From assembly GCA_949126835.1 (NCBI GenBank), contig OX421495.1, positions 29,301,171 through 29,365,170 of the forward strand: a DNA stretch of 64,000 bases, given 5' to 3'. Below, one piece after another: positions 11,880 to 26,700 of this stretch (the stretch's first letter is position 1; each line of letters starts with the position of its first letter). Below the pieces are notes generated by a model. That model searched no databases and had not been told where the DNA came from. It saw nothing but the letters and a program-made list of their open reading frames with translations. This DNA comes from Anisus vortex. Its lineage: Eukaryota; Mollusca; Gastropoda; Planorbidae. The position numbers were made by a program, and so were the translations under genes.

Positions 11880-14800
11880 GTAGGTTTTACGTTTAATATT
11901 GTTTCTTTCAATTCTTGTTCAGGTTCAAAATGTATAACAATGACTGTTTGGTTAATGGTACGCCCTACTCACTTACTGCCTGTTACCCATATAGCCTAAA
12001 GGTCTGGGCCACAAACTAAAGATGTACAGAGTTCTCTAATTTGTAACTATGTTCGCAGTGTAAGCCTCTATGTCGTGGTTAATAATGAAACAAATTTCCT
12101 TAGCATCTACCGTCACACAGATTGTGTTAATAGTAAATTCCCCCCTCTCTTCCCCCGCTTTTAAAGCAAATAGCTAATGGCAAACCAAAGCTTTGTCCAT
12201 AGACCACATTTTTGCAAAAACATAGTTTTGTCTCCATTTCGTAATTAAAGTTATGTGTGTCAGCATACAATATATAGCAGACGTAGCATAAATTATATAG
12301 CAGAGGCATCCTACATCATATAATTTAATTAGCATATCGTTATAGCTGAGACAGCATTCGGTAGGCCTATATAGCAAAAGCATCCTACATTATATAATTT
12401 AATTAGCATATCGTATATAGCTGAGACAGCATACAATCTATGGCAGAAGTAGCATTCAGTATATAGCAGAAGTAGCATACAGTATATAGCAGAAGCATCC
12501 TACATTATATAATTTAAATAGTATATCGTAGGCTATATAGCTGAGACAGCATTCGGTAGTCAGCTAAAAAATAAAATAATTTGATCAGTTTGGTCCATGG
12601 TGATGCTATACAAAAAAAAAACATACTTAATCTGTCATTAACTTTTTCTTAACTTCACCTTTAAAACCTAACGCTAGTAACTCAACCCAAGTCAACTCTG
12701 ACCTTATCATTAGTTTGATCTCAAATTTAATATTTTAAAAACATGAGTTGGTGATGTTAAAAAAGGGATTTGGCGAATTTCGTTATACGTGTCTGCTTTA
12801 CAACAAGGTAGGCCTATATACAATTATATTTTGAATTACTCTTTTAATCTTTTATTGATTTCTTTAAATTCAGGAACTAAAAAAAAAGAAGGTCATAAAA
12901 AATGGAAATTGGGCAGAAATCCTCGCATTCCTTTCACACAGCATCAGCTGCTGGTCCTAGAGGACAAATTTCGCAGAACACACTATCTAAGTAGTATGGA
13001 TGTGGCTGAGTTATCTAGCGCACTCAATCTGACGGAGACTAGGGTAAGTTCATATCTTTTTTTTTTAACGGAAAGTTGGGTGATATCGTATGAATTTATT
13101 GTTGAACAAACAGAAAGACATTATCCTCGAGCGGATGAAATCTTACACAAACATTGCTACAAACTCAAGCACTTTTATAACACAAAGATACTAATCTTTC
13201 AAAAAGTTTTTTCGAATTTTATACTTCGAGATATTGAAACTTGTTCTACCGATTTTCTTGTATATCTTTTATATCTATATTCCATCTATCTCTATTTCTT
13301 TATAATATCTTTATGCCATTTGGTTATATCTTTTTTTCAGTTTCTATTACTAACAAATAATTATATCTGTATTTCAACATCCAATCTATATTGGCCTAAC
13401 TTATAATAATATCTTTATTTCAGTTTCTATTACTAACAAATAATTATATCTGTATTTCAACATCCAATCTATATTGGCCTAACTTATAATAATATCTTTA
13501 TTTCAGTTTCTATTACTAACAAATAATTATATCTGTATTTCAACATCCAATCTATATTGGCCTAACTTATAATAATATCTTTATTTCAGTTTCTATTACT
13601 AACAAATAATTATATCTGTATTTCAACATCCAATCTATATTGGCCTAACTTATAATAATATCTTTATTTCAGTTTCTATTACTAACAAATAATTATATCT
13701 GTATTTCAACATCCAATCTATATTGGCCTAACTTATAATAATTTCTTTATTTCAACATCCAATCTATATTGGCCTAACTTATAATAATATCTTTATTTCA
13801 ACATCCAATCTATATTGGCCTAACTTATAATAATATCTTTATTTCAACATCCAATCTATATTGGCCTAACTTATAATAATATCTTTATTTCAACATCCAA
13901 TCTATATTGGCCTAACTTATAATAATATCTTTATTTCAACATCCAATCTATATTGGCCTAACTTATAATAATATCTTTATTTCAACATCCAATCTATATT
14001 GGCCTAACTTATAATAATATCTTTATTTCAACATCCAATCTATATTGGCCTAACTTATAATAATATCTTTATTTCAACATCCAATCTATATTGGCCTAAC
14101 TTATAATAATATCTTTATTTCAACATCCAATCTATATTGGCCTAACTTATAATAATATCTTTATTTCAACATCCAATCTATATTGACCTAACTTATAATA
14201 ATATCTTTATTTCAACATCCAATCTATATTGGCCTAACTTATAATAATATCTTTATTTCAACATCCAATCTATATTGGCCTAACTTATAATAATATCTTT
14301 ATTTCAACATCCAATCTATATTGGCCTAACTTATAATAATATCTTTATTTCAACATCCAATCTATATTGGCCTAACTTATAATAATATCTTTATTTCAAC
14401 ATCCAATCTATATTGGCCTAACTTATAATAATATCTTTATTTCAACATCCAATCTATATTGGCCTAACTTATAATAATATCTTTATTTCAACATCCAATC
14501 TATATTGGCCTAACTTATAATAATATCTTTATTTCAACATCCAATCTATATTGGCCTAACTTATAATAATATCTTTATTTCAACATCCAATCTATATTGG
14601 CCTAACTTATAATAATATCTTTATTTCAACATCCAATCTATATTGGCCTAACTTATAATAATATCTTTATTTCAACATCCAATCTATATTAGCCTAACTT
14701 ATAATAATATCTTTATTTCAACATCCAATCTATATTGGCCTAACTTATAATAATATCTTTATTTCAACATCCAATCTATATTGGCCTAACTTATAATAAT

Positions 14801-17709
14801 ATCTTTATTTCGATATTCTTATATCTTTTCCATATAATTTTCCCCAATTAATTATATATTTGTCTTTATACCATAGAGCTCAATTTGTTACAATAGAAAA
14901 TTTTAGAATATTTATATGTATACTTTATATTTATATGTATACTCATTATATTTATATGTATACTCATTATATCATCAGCTTTTCACATTCAAATTCTTTC
15001 ATCAAGATTCTTATTGTTGTTTTTAAATCTTACATGTAACATACTCTCGATTATTGTGTCATAGTATTTTATTTTGATTCTAACTATATCGTTTATTTGC
15101 AGATCCTTTATCTAAATCTTTTAAAAATTATTTATATCTAGATCTTTGTTTTTAAATTTTAATTGCCTTATGTCTAGATTTGTCTATGTAGTCTTTATAC
15201 TTAGTTGTTATGCTTTTATACCTTTAGCTTTTACAAATACTTTTACAAATACTTAAAATGTAGGATTGGTATATATTTTATGATAGCTTTTATGATTACC
15301 TATAAGCTTATCCTTTCATATTTTTTATATAGTCTCCCCTGATATAAATATCAGTTTTTTTTTTCACATCCTTTAGATGTAAGTAAGCTTAGGTTATATA
15401 TATTTATATATGTATATCTATACATATCCCCACGTTATGTTTATAACCCTAGAGGTCTACTTTCTTCATATATTAATGTCAGTTATATCAAGAATTTTTT
15501 ATATCTATAACAAGAAAAGATGTGGGCCTACAATCTTTCTCATAAATATTTATCAAGGTATATTAAACTAGTATATTTGAAACATGCAACTATAACAAGT
15601 AAATATTTTCACTCTGATATTTTATCTGATATAACCGCTCCTTCTATACAAAAGATTATTGCGTCCTACGCTTTTTCGTGGTTTGAGTAGTTTTGCATTT
15701 AAATTTGTAGTTGTAATGACGTTAAGTTATTGGCTTGTCTAGCTTATTCAGGCAACCAATTTCATGCCCGGACGCCACTCGAGAACTTATGATATGTGTT
15801 TGTTCTTTTATTTAGGATAAGAATATTATAATATTGTGTTTATTGTATTGTTTTTCTAAGTTATAATTTAATGCCTCATGTATTATTACTACATAGCTCT
15901 TTGCCCATTTTTCCTCTAGTGTTTCGAGGTTTATGTGATTGGTTTTATACAGTTGTGAATATTAACTAGTAATGAACCTTGCAGCTTTTCTCTAAAAAAA
16001 AATACACCTAAAATGTGTGAAGTATTATCCTTCAGTCATACAATTTTAGAATCGATGTCTTATGATCTACACCGGAAAACACAATTACCTTAGAACGACA
16101 GATATGCCTATAGTCAAAATAAAAATAAATATCAAGTTAGTTCAATAACGACAAATAAAATTGAAATAAATATCAAGTTTGTTCATCAGTGACAGATAAA
16201 GTTGTAATGTATAAGGGATTTTAAACACTAAATCTATGTTTAGCTTAAATTTCAACTTACTAGTTTCAACATATTCCCGGTTAGCCATTTCCTCTTGTTC
16301 AATAACCTATTGTGTTCTTGTATTCAATAGAAAATGATCTGAGTTTTGTTATTGGAATAATTTGTATTTAATTTTCCTTCATTCTTCATAATATGATCAT
16401 AATATGAAAACATCAGAAAAAGAAACTGAATTGAACTTTAAAAGTATTTTTAAAACTCATAGTCTATGTCCCTTCATCTGGTTGGATATTTTTTTTAAAA
16501 ACGTTCGGTTTTATTACATTGAATCTGGGTTGGTAAAACATTAAAATGATTTTTTAAATGTATACAGCAAATCTTTTTTTTAAATGTATTAGTGTTCTTA
16601 AACAGTTGAATTATTTGTTTTTTAGTTCTGCATTATGATCTGGGAATTATTTTTTCTTGTTAAAAATTTCTGAAAGTAGACCTAAACCTATTTGTAACTA
16701 AACTCGTTTTGGTCTGTTTTTGTATTAGTCATCCTATGTCTCTGTCTGTTTATGCCTGATATTCTATATTCATTAGCTTTGTTTATTTCACACGTATTTG
16801 TCTATAAGCTATCAGTTATATGGGATACACAAGGCCAACTTGATACTAAAATGTTCTAGTTAAATTAAATGGACATCCGTAGACATTGTTCCTGGTGGTG
16901 ATGTAGGGGTGGAAACCAAAACATCAAGGTGGCGGGGGGGGGGAGCCAAATTATAAATAATTATATAAGCTATTGGTGGTGTCTATTGGTGGTGTCTATT
17001 GGTGGTGTCTATTGGTGGTGTCTATTGGTGGTGTCTATTGGTGGTGTCTATTGGTGGTGTCTATTGGTGGTGTCTATTGGTGGTGTCTATTGGTGGTGTC
17101 TATTGGTGGTGTCTATTGGTGGTGTCTATTGGTGGTGTCTATTGGTGGTGTCTATTGGTGGTGTCTATTGGTGGTGTCTATTGGTGGTGTCTATTGGTAG
17201 TGTCTATTGGTGGTGTCTATTGGTGGTGTCTATTGGTGGTGTCTATTGGTGGTGTCTATTGGTGGTGTCTATTGGTGGTGTCTATAGAGACAAATAAGCC
17301 GACACCATCAGCTGCTGTAATCTAATTGAACAAGAAAATTTTATTATCTCCAATCAAAATGTAATCCATTGTAATGTACAAAACAATAGTATTTTCAAAT
17401 TGCTATTTAACAAATATTACACATTAAATATACAATATACAGACAGAGAGATAAATACATACACATACAGACAGGTAGATAGATATATAGACAGACAGAT
17501 AGATAGATAGATAGATAGTTAGATAGATAGATTTATAGATAGATAGATAGATTTATAGATAGATAGACATACATACGGATAGATGGATGGACGGATAGAT
17601 AAATAGATAGATAAAAAGATAGATTGATAGATATATAGATTGATAGAATGATAGAATGATAGATAGATAGATAGACAGACAGACAGAAAGATAGATAGAT
17701 AGATAGATG

Positions 17710-17742
<33 letters not shown>

Positions 17743-20700
17743 TAGGGTTGCCAGTCGTCCGGCAAAAGGAGGACATGTCCTTCTTTTTAGCCCTGTGTCC
17801 TCCGTTCGGCAGGCAAAGCTAAAAACCAATGTCCGGCTTTTTGTACGCCAAAGGTTTTAAGAATCATTTTTTCACTTTTTATGTTCTTATTTGCTGTCAC
17901 TAAGTGGCTGGGTCGGGTAAAGCAAAACACTGGAGTATTTAGCAGTAAAAGCGTAATGAATTCGGTTGTGTTATCCAATGTGTTGTTAGATTAATTATTA
18001 TTGTCCACCGATCTTCTCTTTCCCCACCTCACCTCCCCTTGCACACATACATTCAAATTGACCTATGTAAACAGCTTTATTGTTGCAAAAGATAATACGG
18101 GATAGATTCTACATTAGTGACTCACTATAATATTAAGAGAAAGGATGCAAGTTTTGGAGTGAAGGTGAGGGTCCTATTTCAAGAACTATTCAACGAGGAT
18201 CTTCTGCAAAAAGTAGGCTCAACAGAGAAATATTGTTGTATAATTAAGAAAGATAATAACGTATCAACGGTAGAATTTACTGTTTAATTTTCAACAATTG
18301 TTGCATTTTGAAAACAAATAGGCAATTGAATTTTTATTTCATTTTATTTTTTACAATACCTTGTCTTGGTAAATTTACTAATAGATAATTATTGGCAACC
18401 ACTGTATTAAAATGATACTAATTGCTGGTTAAATCCGCATTCAATTGTAAATTTTTTAATGATTTAAATGAAACACTTAAGGTGTCTTCCTTTTGATACC
18501 CATGTATCTGGCAACCCTAAATGATTAGATAGAAATGTGTATTTTTGATTCTGTGAGGTTGTCTTGTGATACTAGCGTATTAATTATTTTGTTAGTGATA
18601 CTTTTGTGGTGATATGAGAGTGTCCAATTGTTTCATTTTCAATTAAATAGTATATAATGTCAATGTGTCGCTTTTATATTCGTTATGGTTTCTAAGCCTG
18701 TGTGGGCTATAGTTCAATATCTCGCTAGGTAGTTTTTGTTTTTGTTGTTGTAGTTGTTCTGAGTTGGCAGCAGCTTGATGATTTCTTTTGTTGCCAGACG
18801 TGGGCGTGATTTCTGCTTTGGAGACATAGTAATATATAGTTCAGTGCTTTGTAGCTCGTGGAGATGTTATCTGAAGCGCGAACGTCACCAACCGGACAGA
18901 CTTACCAAGCTATTCGTCTCTGTCAACACTAATTCCTGACCATTATTCTTAGAGTCCTTTGTCCGGCGGAGGAGCCATTGCAGTTACCCGATGCTCTGCG
19001 ACCGTCATCACAAAAACTAACGACTGTATTGTAGTGAAAGGCGTGTCCTAATGACTGCCTTCACCGTGAGTACAGTGATAGATGGGCACGTTCTTGTTAG
19101 TCCAAGTGGGTCCAGTCTATATCAGCAAATATTTCTTGATGGCCAAAGTGCATTGTTTATAATATCATTATAATTGCTTGCTTTGACACACAAGTAGGCT
19201 GTTTTTTTTCCTCCCTAAAATAAACATTTTGTCACGTGATCTCTATCCTATTTCAATCCTTTAAATAAAAAAAAATAATCAAAGCTATTTGGGGGGGGGG
19301 GGGGCATTAAACATTTATGTTGTAAACACTGTTAGAAATTGATTTTTAAAAATTGATGTTCCGATTTTCAATAAAATTTAACATTATATAGGCCTATAGC
19401 AATATGGGTGGGACACGGTGGCCGGGCCGCAGCGCGCTCGACTGGCATAGCGAAGGTCCTGTGTTAAAATCCTGGTAAGGATTGGGTATCTGACAATAGT
19501 TGGGGATTGCACTGGTCTGATTCAAAGTCAGCAATGTTTGGGAACAATTTAAAAAAGAACCAACGATTAGAGATGAATATTGTTCTTCCAATAAAGGAAC
19601 AAGCCATTGATTATATTTGGGCATGCTTTTAAGTCGACAAGATTCGGTACAATGTGTAAATAGATACAATGTGTAAATAGATTTTTAAAAAGATTTGTTA
19701 ATGAAGTCACAAGTAAAGATAATTAGAAATAAAGATAAATAATATTAGGCTAGAGTATTTGGGTATTAAAGCATATGTCAGTAAAATACAGAGTTTATGA
19801 TGTATTGATCATCTATTGGACAATTCTTTTCTTTTCATTGTTTCGTAACCTAACTCTCAACATATTGAATCCTGAGTTGACAATTTACGAGTTTTTCTGA
19901 CATCCGTGATGCAGGGTAGGATGTTCATTAAGTGATGTAATGTAATATTCCCACAAACTCTTTCAAACCAAGTTTATGTTCAAGAGAACTACTACAACAT
20001 AAGACAGTGGACTAATAGTAGCCTACCAATGGGCTGGAAAGGGTTAAGCGGTGTATGGTAGAAAGTTCATTTAGTGTTTAGTCTTCGCATTACCTTGCTA
20101 TTCATGTAGATAATGTTTTTGTGACATAATGTATACGTTTCAGAAGAAACAAACTCACTTATTTGTGTGTCAGCGTGTGTGGATATGAACCAGTAGGCGC
20201 GTGTGTGTGTGTGCATCCTGCCCCCCCCCCTCCGACTAACTGCCGTAAGTGATGATCACGATGAATTGAGAAGATTGAATAAGGCTAATTATTATCCTCA
20301 CCGCTATGGCCGACCATAAATTATATCCCCGTGCTCCTCCCACCTTCCTCTCAACACTGCGCGCCTCACCACCCCTCTCTGTTCCACCCATCTGCCCCAC
20401 CTCCCTTCCTCCCCGCCCCACCTCTCTGCTCCATGCCTCTGCTGCTAGCAGCGTCTGCTGTCCGAAAAATGTTTTCATGGAGTTTGCCATTTGATCTCAC
20501 GTCTGCTCCCCCCTCCCACGTCTGCTTGTTGGTGATCATTGTGACCTGGTGTCAAGTTGAGAGTTGTAGAGAGGCGTTACGGAACACGAAGCTATTGTCC
20601 CTATGTGGTGACTTTAGTAGATGTTGGTCATCATACTACAACTGTCGTTGGACCAACTGCCCAGTATGCGCCCAACCAAGGAGCAAGTTGACCGCAAGGA

Positions 20701-23700
20701 CGAAGACTGCAGTAGGCTAGCAATTATTGGGTCTTAAGGACAGTGGCTAAACATTAAAACTTTGGTCATTCTGGTCAAATCGGCGGATATGTAATTACCG
20801 TGAGCGCTTCGGACAGCACCGGACAGTTGTCTCATCTCTAATCTCGCACGCGCTGCTACTGTATCCCTGACTTTAGTTACCCTGGTCACATGCCAGTGTC
20901 TCAAGTTAATGTGCAATTTTCAGCGTTTAGCTCTTCCCTGACATCTAAATGTTACTAAAGACATATCTAATGTCATTAAAGATGTAGGCCAAATTCAATA
21001 AACAGATTCATTTTGTAAACAAGGATTTTAACGAAAATTAAAGTTATTTAAATCAACTTTAGATTGTCTTGTTCTAGGGCCAATGACATTGAGTCAAATC
21101 CAGGCATTATTAAGCTTAAGTAGTTTTTCTAATGTTTGGTAGATTAATGTTCACCAATTCTATGATATTCTAATAAATATCTGAATATGTTGTCAAAAGG
21201 CTGAGCATCGGGCTAACAACACAATCCCCTTGAATGTATCGGCCACACAAAACTGTAGTCAAAAGAGATTTGACGGCAACGAGTGTTGATTGGGTAATTT
21301 GTACTATCTTTAGCTCCATCTGGAGGAATGGAGTCGCAAGAAGAAGAGCATAATTATGTTCGTTTTTTTAAAACAAATGAGTGAAACTACCATCTTTCAA
21401 AAATCCATACAGATTCATCAATTTCCAAAAAAATCATGAAGACTGATTTTTGTATTCTCAAACGACTGTCAATTGTGCAGTACCCTTGATCCCATTGTAT
21501 ACAACGGCTAAATAAACTGGTAGACTTTATCAGCCATATGTCTGCAAGCGATACTTGATCATAACTTGTTAACTCATGTCAGGTGTGGGCACATGTGAGG
21601 TCAATGTAAGACACCCCCCTCCTCCTCCTTGCTAACCTTTATTTAGTTAATTAAAATATCTCTGTTTACTAAAGATCCATCATAACCAACATCGCTTTAA
21701 AGAAATTATACTATCATGTTTAATGTGACCTTACAGTATTACTTCTTTACGTTTTAGACTTCATGGCGAGGTAGAATAGATCGAAAGGTAAAATTTAACA
21801 CGTTTAACACATAGAGCGTAATGAGATGAAGTACATGAAAAAGCCATGATATGCTTATAAGCCGGCTTATACACGCGAATAGTCTATAACCTATTCATTA
21901 TCTCCTCAAACTCTAAGCTTATTGATGGAAATCGAATGCGGATTTTCTAATCCTATCTGCAATTTTACAAGCTCTCCTTTTCTTTCAGAAGATTACTGCT
22001 TTCTTCGCCTATCCGTGGTTTGACTCGAGTCAAATTTGATTAGTATTTTAAATGACGTAAAGTTGGTTTTCCTGCTCTGTTCAGGCAACCCATTCTATGT
22101 CCGTATTGTTGTATTTACAGTTGAATTATAATTTATAATAAGATCATTTAAACATATATAGATAAGAGAAACTTTAAAAACCTAATACCTCCTTTTTGCT
22201 ATTGCACCAATAGTTCTAGATATTTGCTAATGTTATAAAGTACATGATTGTGTGCAGGGGCGAAGCCAGGATTTTTTTCGAGGGGGGGAGCCAATTTTCG
22301 CATTAAAAAATGTTACCCATATTTACGCTAATCGCTCTTTAGTGCAGGAGAAGCAGCGTTCGCAGATTTTAAATGTTCAAAAAAAAAAAAGAAAGAAACA
22401 TCCAGCGTATGACGATATTCCAGACTATAGACCTGTCGACATCGAGGCACCAGGTTGTGTTAGAGATGGACTATTTCCCACCAAGTATCGTAGCCGCTCG
22501 GCAGTGCAATGATTCTCAGACTTACAACAGGAGCTGTCCCACATGCTTTATCCCACCGGCGTACTTTTAAAGGGTGTATCCATGAAAGGGTAAGTACATC
22601 TGGTTGGGTGAGCCACTACTGTACCCATGGGCCTCAAAGCGGCGTATTGTGTAAACCGCCAGTACTTTTCTTTTAGAAAACACCGGCGGGCTAACGCATG
22701 GGAACAGCCCCCGCAGCGAGTCCGAGATTCATTGCACTGCCGAGAGGCCACGGGGTCTCGGTGGGGAGGATGCAATGGACGCTGCAACCTGTCTTACGAC
22801 CCACCGGTGCCTGGATGCCTGTGCCTATAGTATAGGATTTGTGCTACCGGGTGACAATGCAGATATACGGGCGAGCCACCACGATAATGATCCTTAGGGG
22901 AACCGCAGCGAACGGTCGCTGGCCTGCGGAAACCTTCCCTTTTACATGGCACGCCACGCCTTCGGTGTGCCGTGGGGTGGCTGGAGCCCGGACAGAGTTA
23001 TACTCATTTCTAATGCGTTACGCCCCGGAGTAAAGAGCTTCGGCTTGTCCGGGTTTTTAAAGAGACTTTCTAGTAAGGTTGGGTGAGCTGATGTACTCTT
23101 ACGGGCTTTCTCGTCTAGCTTTGGTCCCCACCTGGCACACAGCTCTCAACTGTGGCTTCACGTAGCCGTAGCATGCACTGAGACCACACTACGAGAAACG
23201 GCCTCAGCTGGACGCCTAAATCATTTGCGGGTAACCGTTAGGTTTTAATCCTCGGTGAAGTAGGCTTTATTTACCAAGCATGTGAAGGTGTCACCATGGA
23301 AGAAAAGCCATTCTTAAAAACAACTCTTTGTTCATCAGAGAAAAGAGGGCTGCCAGTCTTGACATAGCAAAAGAAAGCAAAATGAAACGCTGAAGAAGAA
23401 GGTCATCGTCGAGTAAGACAGACGTACATCACACTCTTAAACGGAGTGTATCGGTGGTTTCCACACTTCGCCGCTATAAGGCCCATGGGTACAGAAGTGC
23501 AGCGTTCACCAGTTTCTGTGGTCACTGCATACTAGGGACGACCTCCAGACCCGTGAAAAAATCCTATCTTTAGCCATAATTCGAACCCGGACCTTCGATA
23601 CGCCAGCTGAATGCGCCGCGCTCGTCCACCGTACCTCGTTTTTTTAGATCTACTTGAGTTTCAAATACATTTCTATCAATTTTTTAGATTATTTGTAGGT

Positions 23701-26700
23701 CGGCTCTACGGGATGATGTTTGCATTGAAATAATTAATAACCTCTAAATTGTTTTGCCGGTCCTCTTTCAATGTAAATCAATATTATAGTTACTATCGAT
23801 TCACCACCTCTAAGTGTATGCAATCTTGTTTTTACTATTTACAATGCAGATATTGCTCGATTTTCAATTGATTTGAGCTGGTTTTTCCAATTAATAAAAG
23901 ACAGTGTATGGATATTCTGTTCTTGATTCATTCCACGGCCAGTCTGAAGTTACAAGCTTCAAGCATCTTAGACAATATCATGAAGCATATTTCTTCTCTT
24001 GTTAGATGCAATTGCAATGTTTTAGATGTTTTGAACATGCAGAAAGAACCGGCGGAGTAAATTATTATTCTTTAAAACTGCAACAACGACAAGGCTTAGT
24101 TTGTGGGCCCAGTTGAATTGAATTGAATTGTTGAATTTCCGGCCCATCAACATCGAAGGTTATATAGGGCTTTTTTGATAACGTTGTTGTCATTTTTCTC
24201 TTGTATCCATTTTATTGTTCTTATATCTTTAGATTCTGTTGTACAGTTGTATGTCTTTAATATAGTTTATTATATGTTTTGGTTTAATTTTGCTGAAAAG
24301 TTCATGAAGAGTTCTACAGTAATAGAATTTACGTCGAATGTCATCAAATGTATTACATTCCAACAAAATGTGAGACACTGTTAAGTTGGCATTGCAGAAA
24401 GCACATATTGGGGCCATTTCTCGTTTTAAGATAAACGAATGTGTTAGTTGCTTCAAATGACTTTTCATTCATGAGTTTTACAAGGTTTGAGAAGAGTTTC
24501 CTTAGCATGCATCATAGTCCAAGAAGCATTTGTGACCTAAATTGTTCATTCGATATCAACGCATCTAATAATTAAAGGCATCCACAATTTCTTTGCTGCA
24601 CAAGGAGTTTTACAGCATAAAATGATGCAAGGAGTTTTATTTGCTGAACGATATTGTGTTAAACCAAGGTTGCTATAATTATAGAATATTGCTTTGCAAA
24701 ACTTTTTGGAATCATCTGATTTTATAAATACATATATACACAAGGATCGATTCAATAGCCGTTTGATTTTGTTTTCCCCACAAATTGAAACATATCAGCT
24801 GTAAAAAAATAATAATTTCCAAAATGTCAGGGGGCTTAGCCCCCCCCCCCCCTGTGGCTTCGTCCCTGATTGTGTGTTCAAACATAGATGTACAAAGTTG
24901 GACGTTATTTATGTTCTGTACAAAGCTGGACATTATTTATGTTCTGTACAAAGTTGGAGATTATTTATGTTCTGTACAAAGTTGGACATTAGGCTATTTA
25001 TGTTCTGTACAAAGTTGGACATTATTTATGTTCTGTATAAAGTTGGACATTATTTATGTTCTGTACTAAGTTGAACATTATTTATGTTCTGTACAAAGTT
25101 GGACATTATTTTATGTTCTGTACAAAGTTGGACATTATTTATGTTCTGTATAAAGTTGGACATTATTTATGTTCTGTACAAAGTTGAACATTATTTATGT
25201 TCTGTACAAAGTTGGACATTATTTATGTTCTTTTCTCTAAAAGACAATGGACGGCGTGCAGAACATACATTATTCTACACCAAATAAATATATTTATCTT
25301 CCTTTGGCCACCAAGTTTCACCTTTCAAAAAATGAAAATAATCCCGTAAGTCATTAAATGAAAATTCTAGTTCGCCAACATTCATCGTCCAATAGATTAA
25401 CTCATAGACTACACCCCCCCCCCACCACTCCAATAGATTAACTCATAGCCTACACCCTACCCCTTACCAGTAGTCCTTTCCTCGAATAATTGTAGGCCTA
25501 TGCAGTAAAAACTAATCTAATTTTCAAATCGTGTAGAGTTCTCCCATCTCGCGGCTCGGTTTACTCGCCAATTATCAGGAGATGAATGAACTGATTCGTC
25601 TAGCCCAGTCATGAACACTATATAACTGTCATTTATCACAGGAGCAGACGAGAGGCGATAATATATTGAAAACATAAAATATCGTGTTTTTTTTCTGTTT
25701 GCAATTTTTAAAGAAATGTTTTTGCACGTTTTTACCCAGATTAATAATTTCATCTTCACACGATTAAATGTTTTGATTAGATAAATTATTGACTCTATGA
25801 TTAACAGACGCAGAAATTGTTTTCATAATTAAATTTCTTCATTTTCTCAAATTTCGTTTCACCGGGTTGACATTTCGAATCTGCACGAGTTTTTAATAAT
25901 CATATTGAACAGTCATGTGTCAGTGTGTGAAAAATTCTGGACAATGTTAACATGTAGGTAGAGGTCTAGTGTTGCCTGGTTTAGTCTGGTCAAGTCTGGC
26001 ACTTCTGTACCCATGTGCCGCAAAGACTGGCGAAGTGTGTAAACCGCCGATACGGTCACCTTAAGATTACACCGGCGGGCGAATGCATGGGAGACAACTC
26101 CCACAGCGGCTCCAGGTGTCCCACTTTCCATTGCACACCCTGGTAGGCCTGTGGCCCCAGTGGGGAAGTAGAAAGGTCGTTGCAGCTTGCAACCCGTCTC
26201 GAAGAACCTCTCGGTGCCTGGATGCCGGTACCTATGATTTGTTTTACCGGAGGACATTGCAGGTATGCCTAAACTGGCGAGCCACCACAATAATGATCCT
26301 AGGGAATCCGCAGTGACAAATAAGTGGGCTGCGGGAACCTTCCCTGTTACACGGCACGCCACGCCTTCGGCCTAATTAGTTCATTGTCGTTTATTGCCAC
26401 CAATAGGCTTCAAATGATTAGGGTCAAGGTCACGCATTCATGCTTCTATAAATAGCTTTTGTTTATAGTCTACTTAATAATTACAGTCTTGGCCATTTGA
26501 AGATTGAGAATATTATTTAATATTTGATTTTCGATAAAATGAGAGGAAAATAGCAAACTAAAAAACCTCTAAACAAAGAAAAAATCCCAAATAATTAAAA
26601 TGTTTGTAAAAGAAAATATTACTGAAAAAATATTACTGCCGTAGTGATATAATGCTGTAATTTAAAATATGGACAAGACACACCAATAACAGTATATAGA

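Larger units (their letters stand above)
22255..24868. mobile_element. hAT-type element with 8-bp target duplication ATTGTGTG, nested repeats inside
   Basis: Ends CAGGGGCGAAGCCAGG (22255-22270) and the inverted CCTGTGGCTTCGTCCCTG (24851-24868) are flanked by exact ATTGTGTG copies at 22247-22254 and 24869-24876. An 8-bp duplication and CAG...CTG ends are characteristic of hAT transposons. No hAT transposase is seen. The interior holds repeat family R2 (22600-22985), a tRNA-like SINE (23560-23645, - strand) and a LINE fragment (24229-24470, - strand), so the element carries or received several insertions. The G/C runs near both ends may be unreliable in length. Confidence 0.8.

Noticed and set aside
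16929..17325. Overlapping + frames encoding [12 protein letters not shown] repeats
   Set aside because: All three frames of the 13-bp repeat are open; it is not a membrane or glycine-rich protein gene.
17519..17829. Ser/Ile/Tyr/Leu-rich - strand frames
   Set aside because: Translation of (GATA)n simple sequence.
20236..20720. Open frames on both strands over a C/T-rich tract
   Set aside because: Pro/Ser/Leu-rich or Gly/Arg/Glu-rich low-complexity products of skewed composition, no homology recognised and no exon signals.
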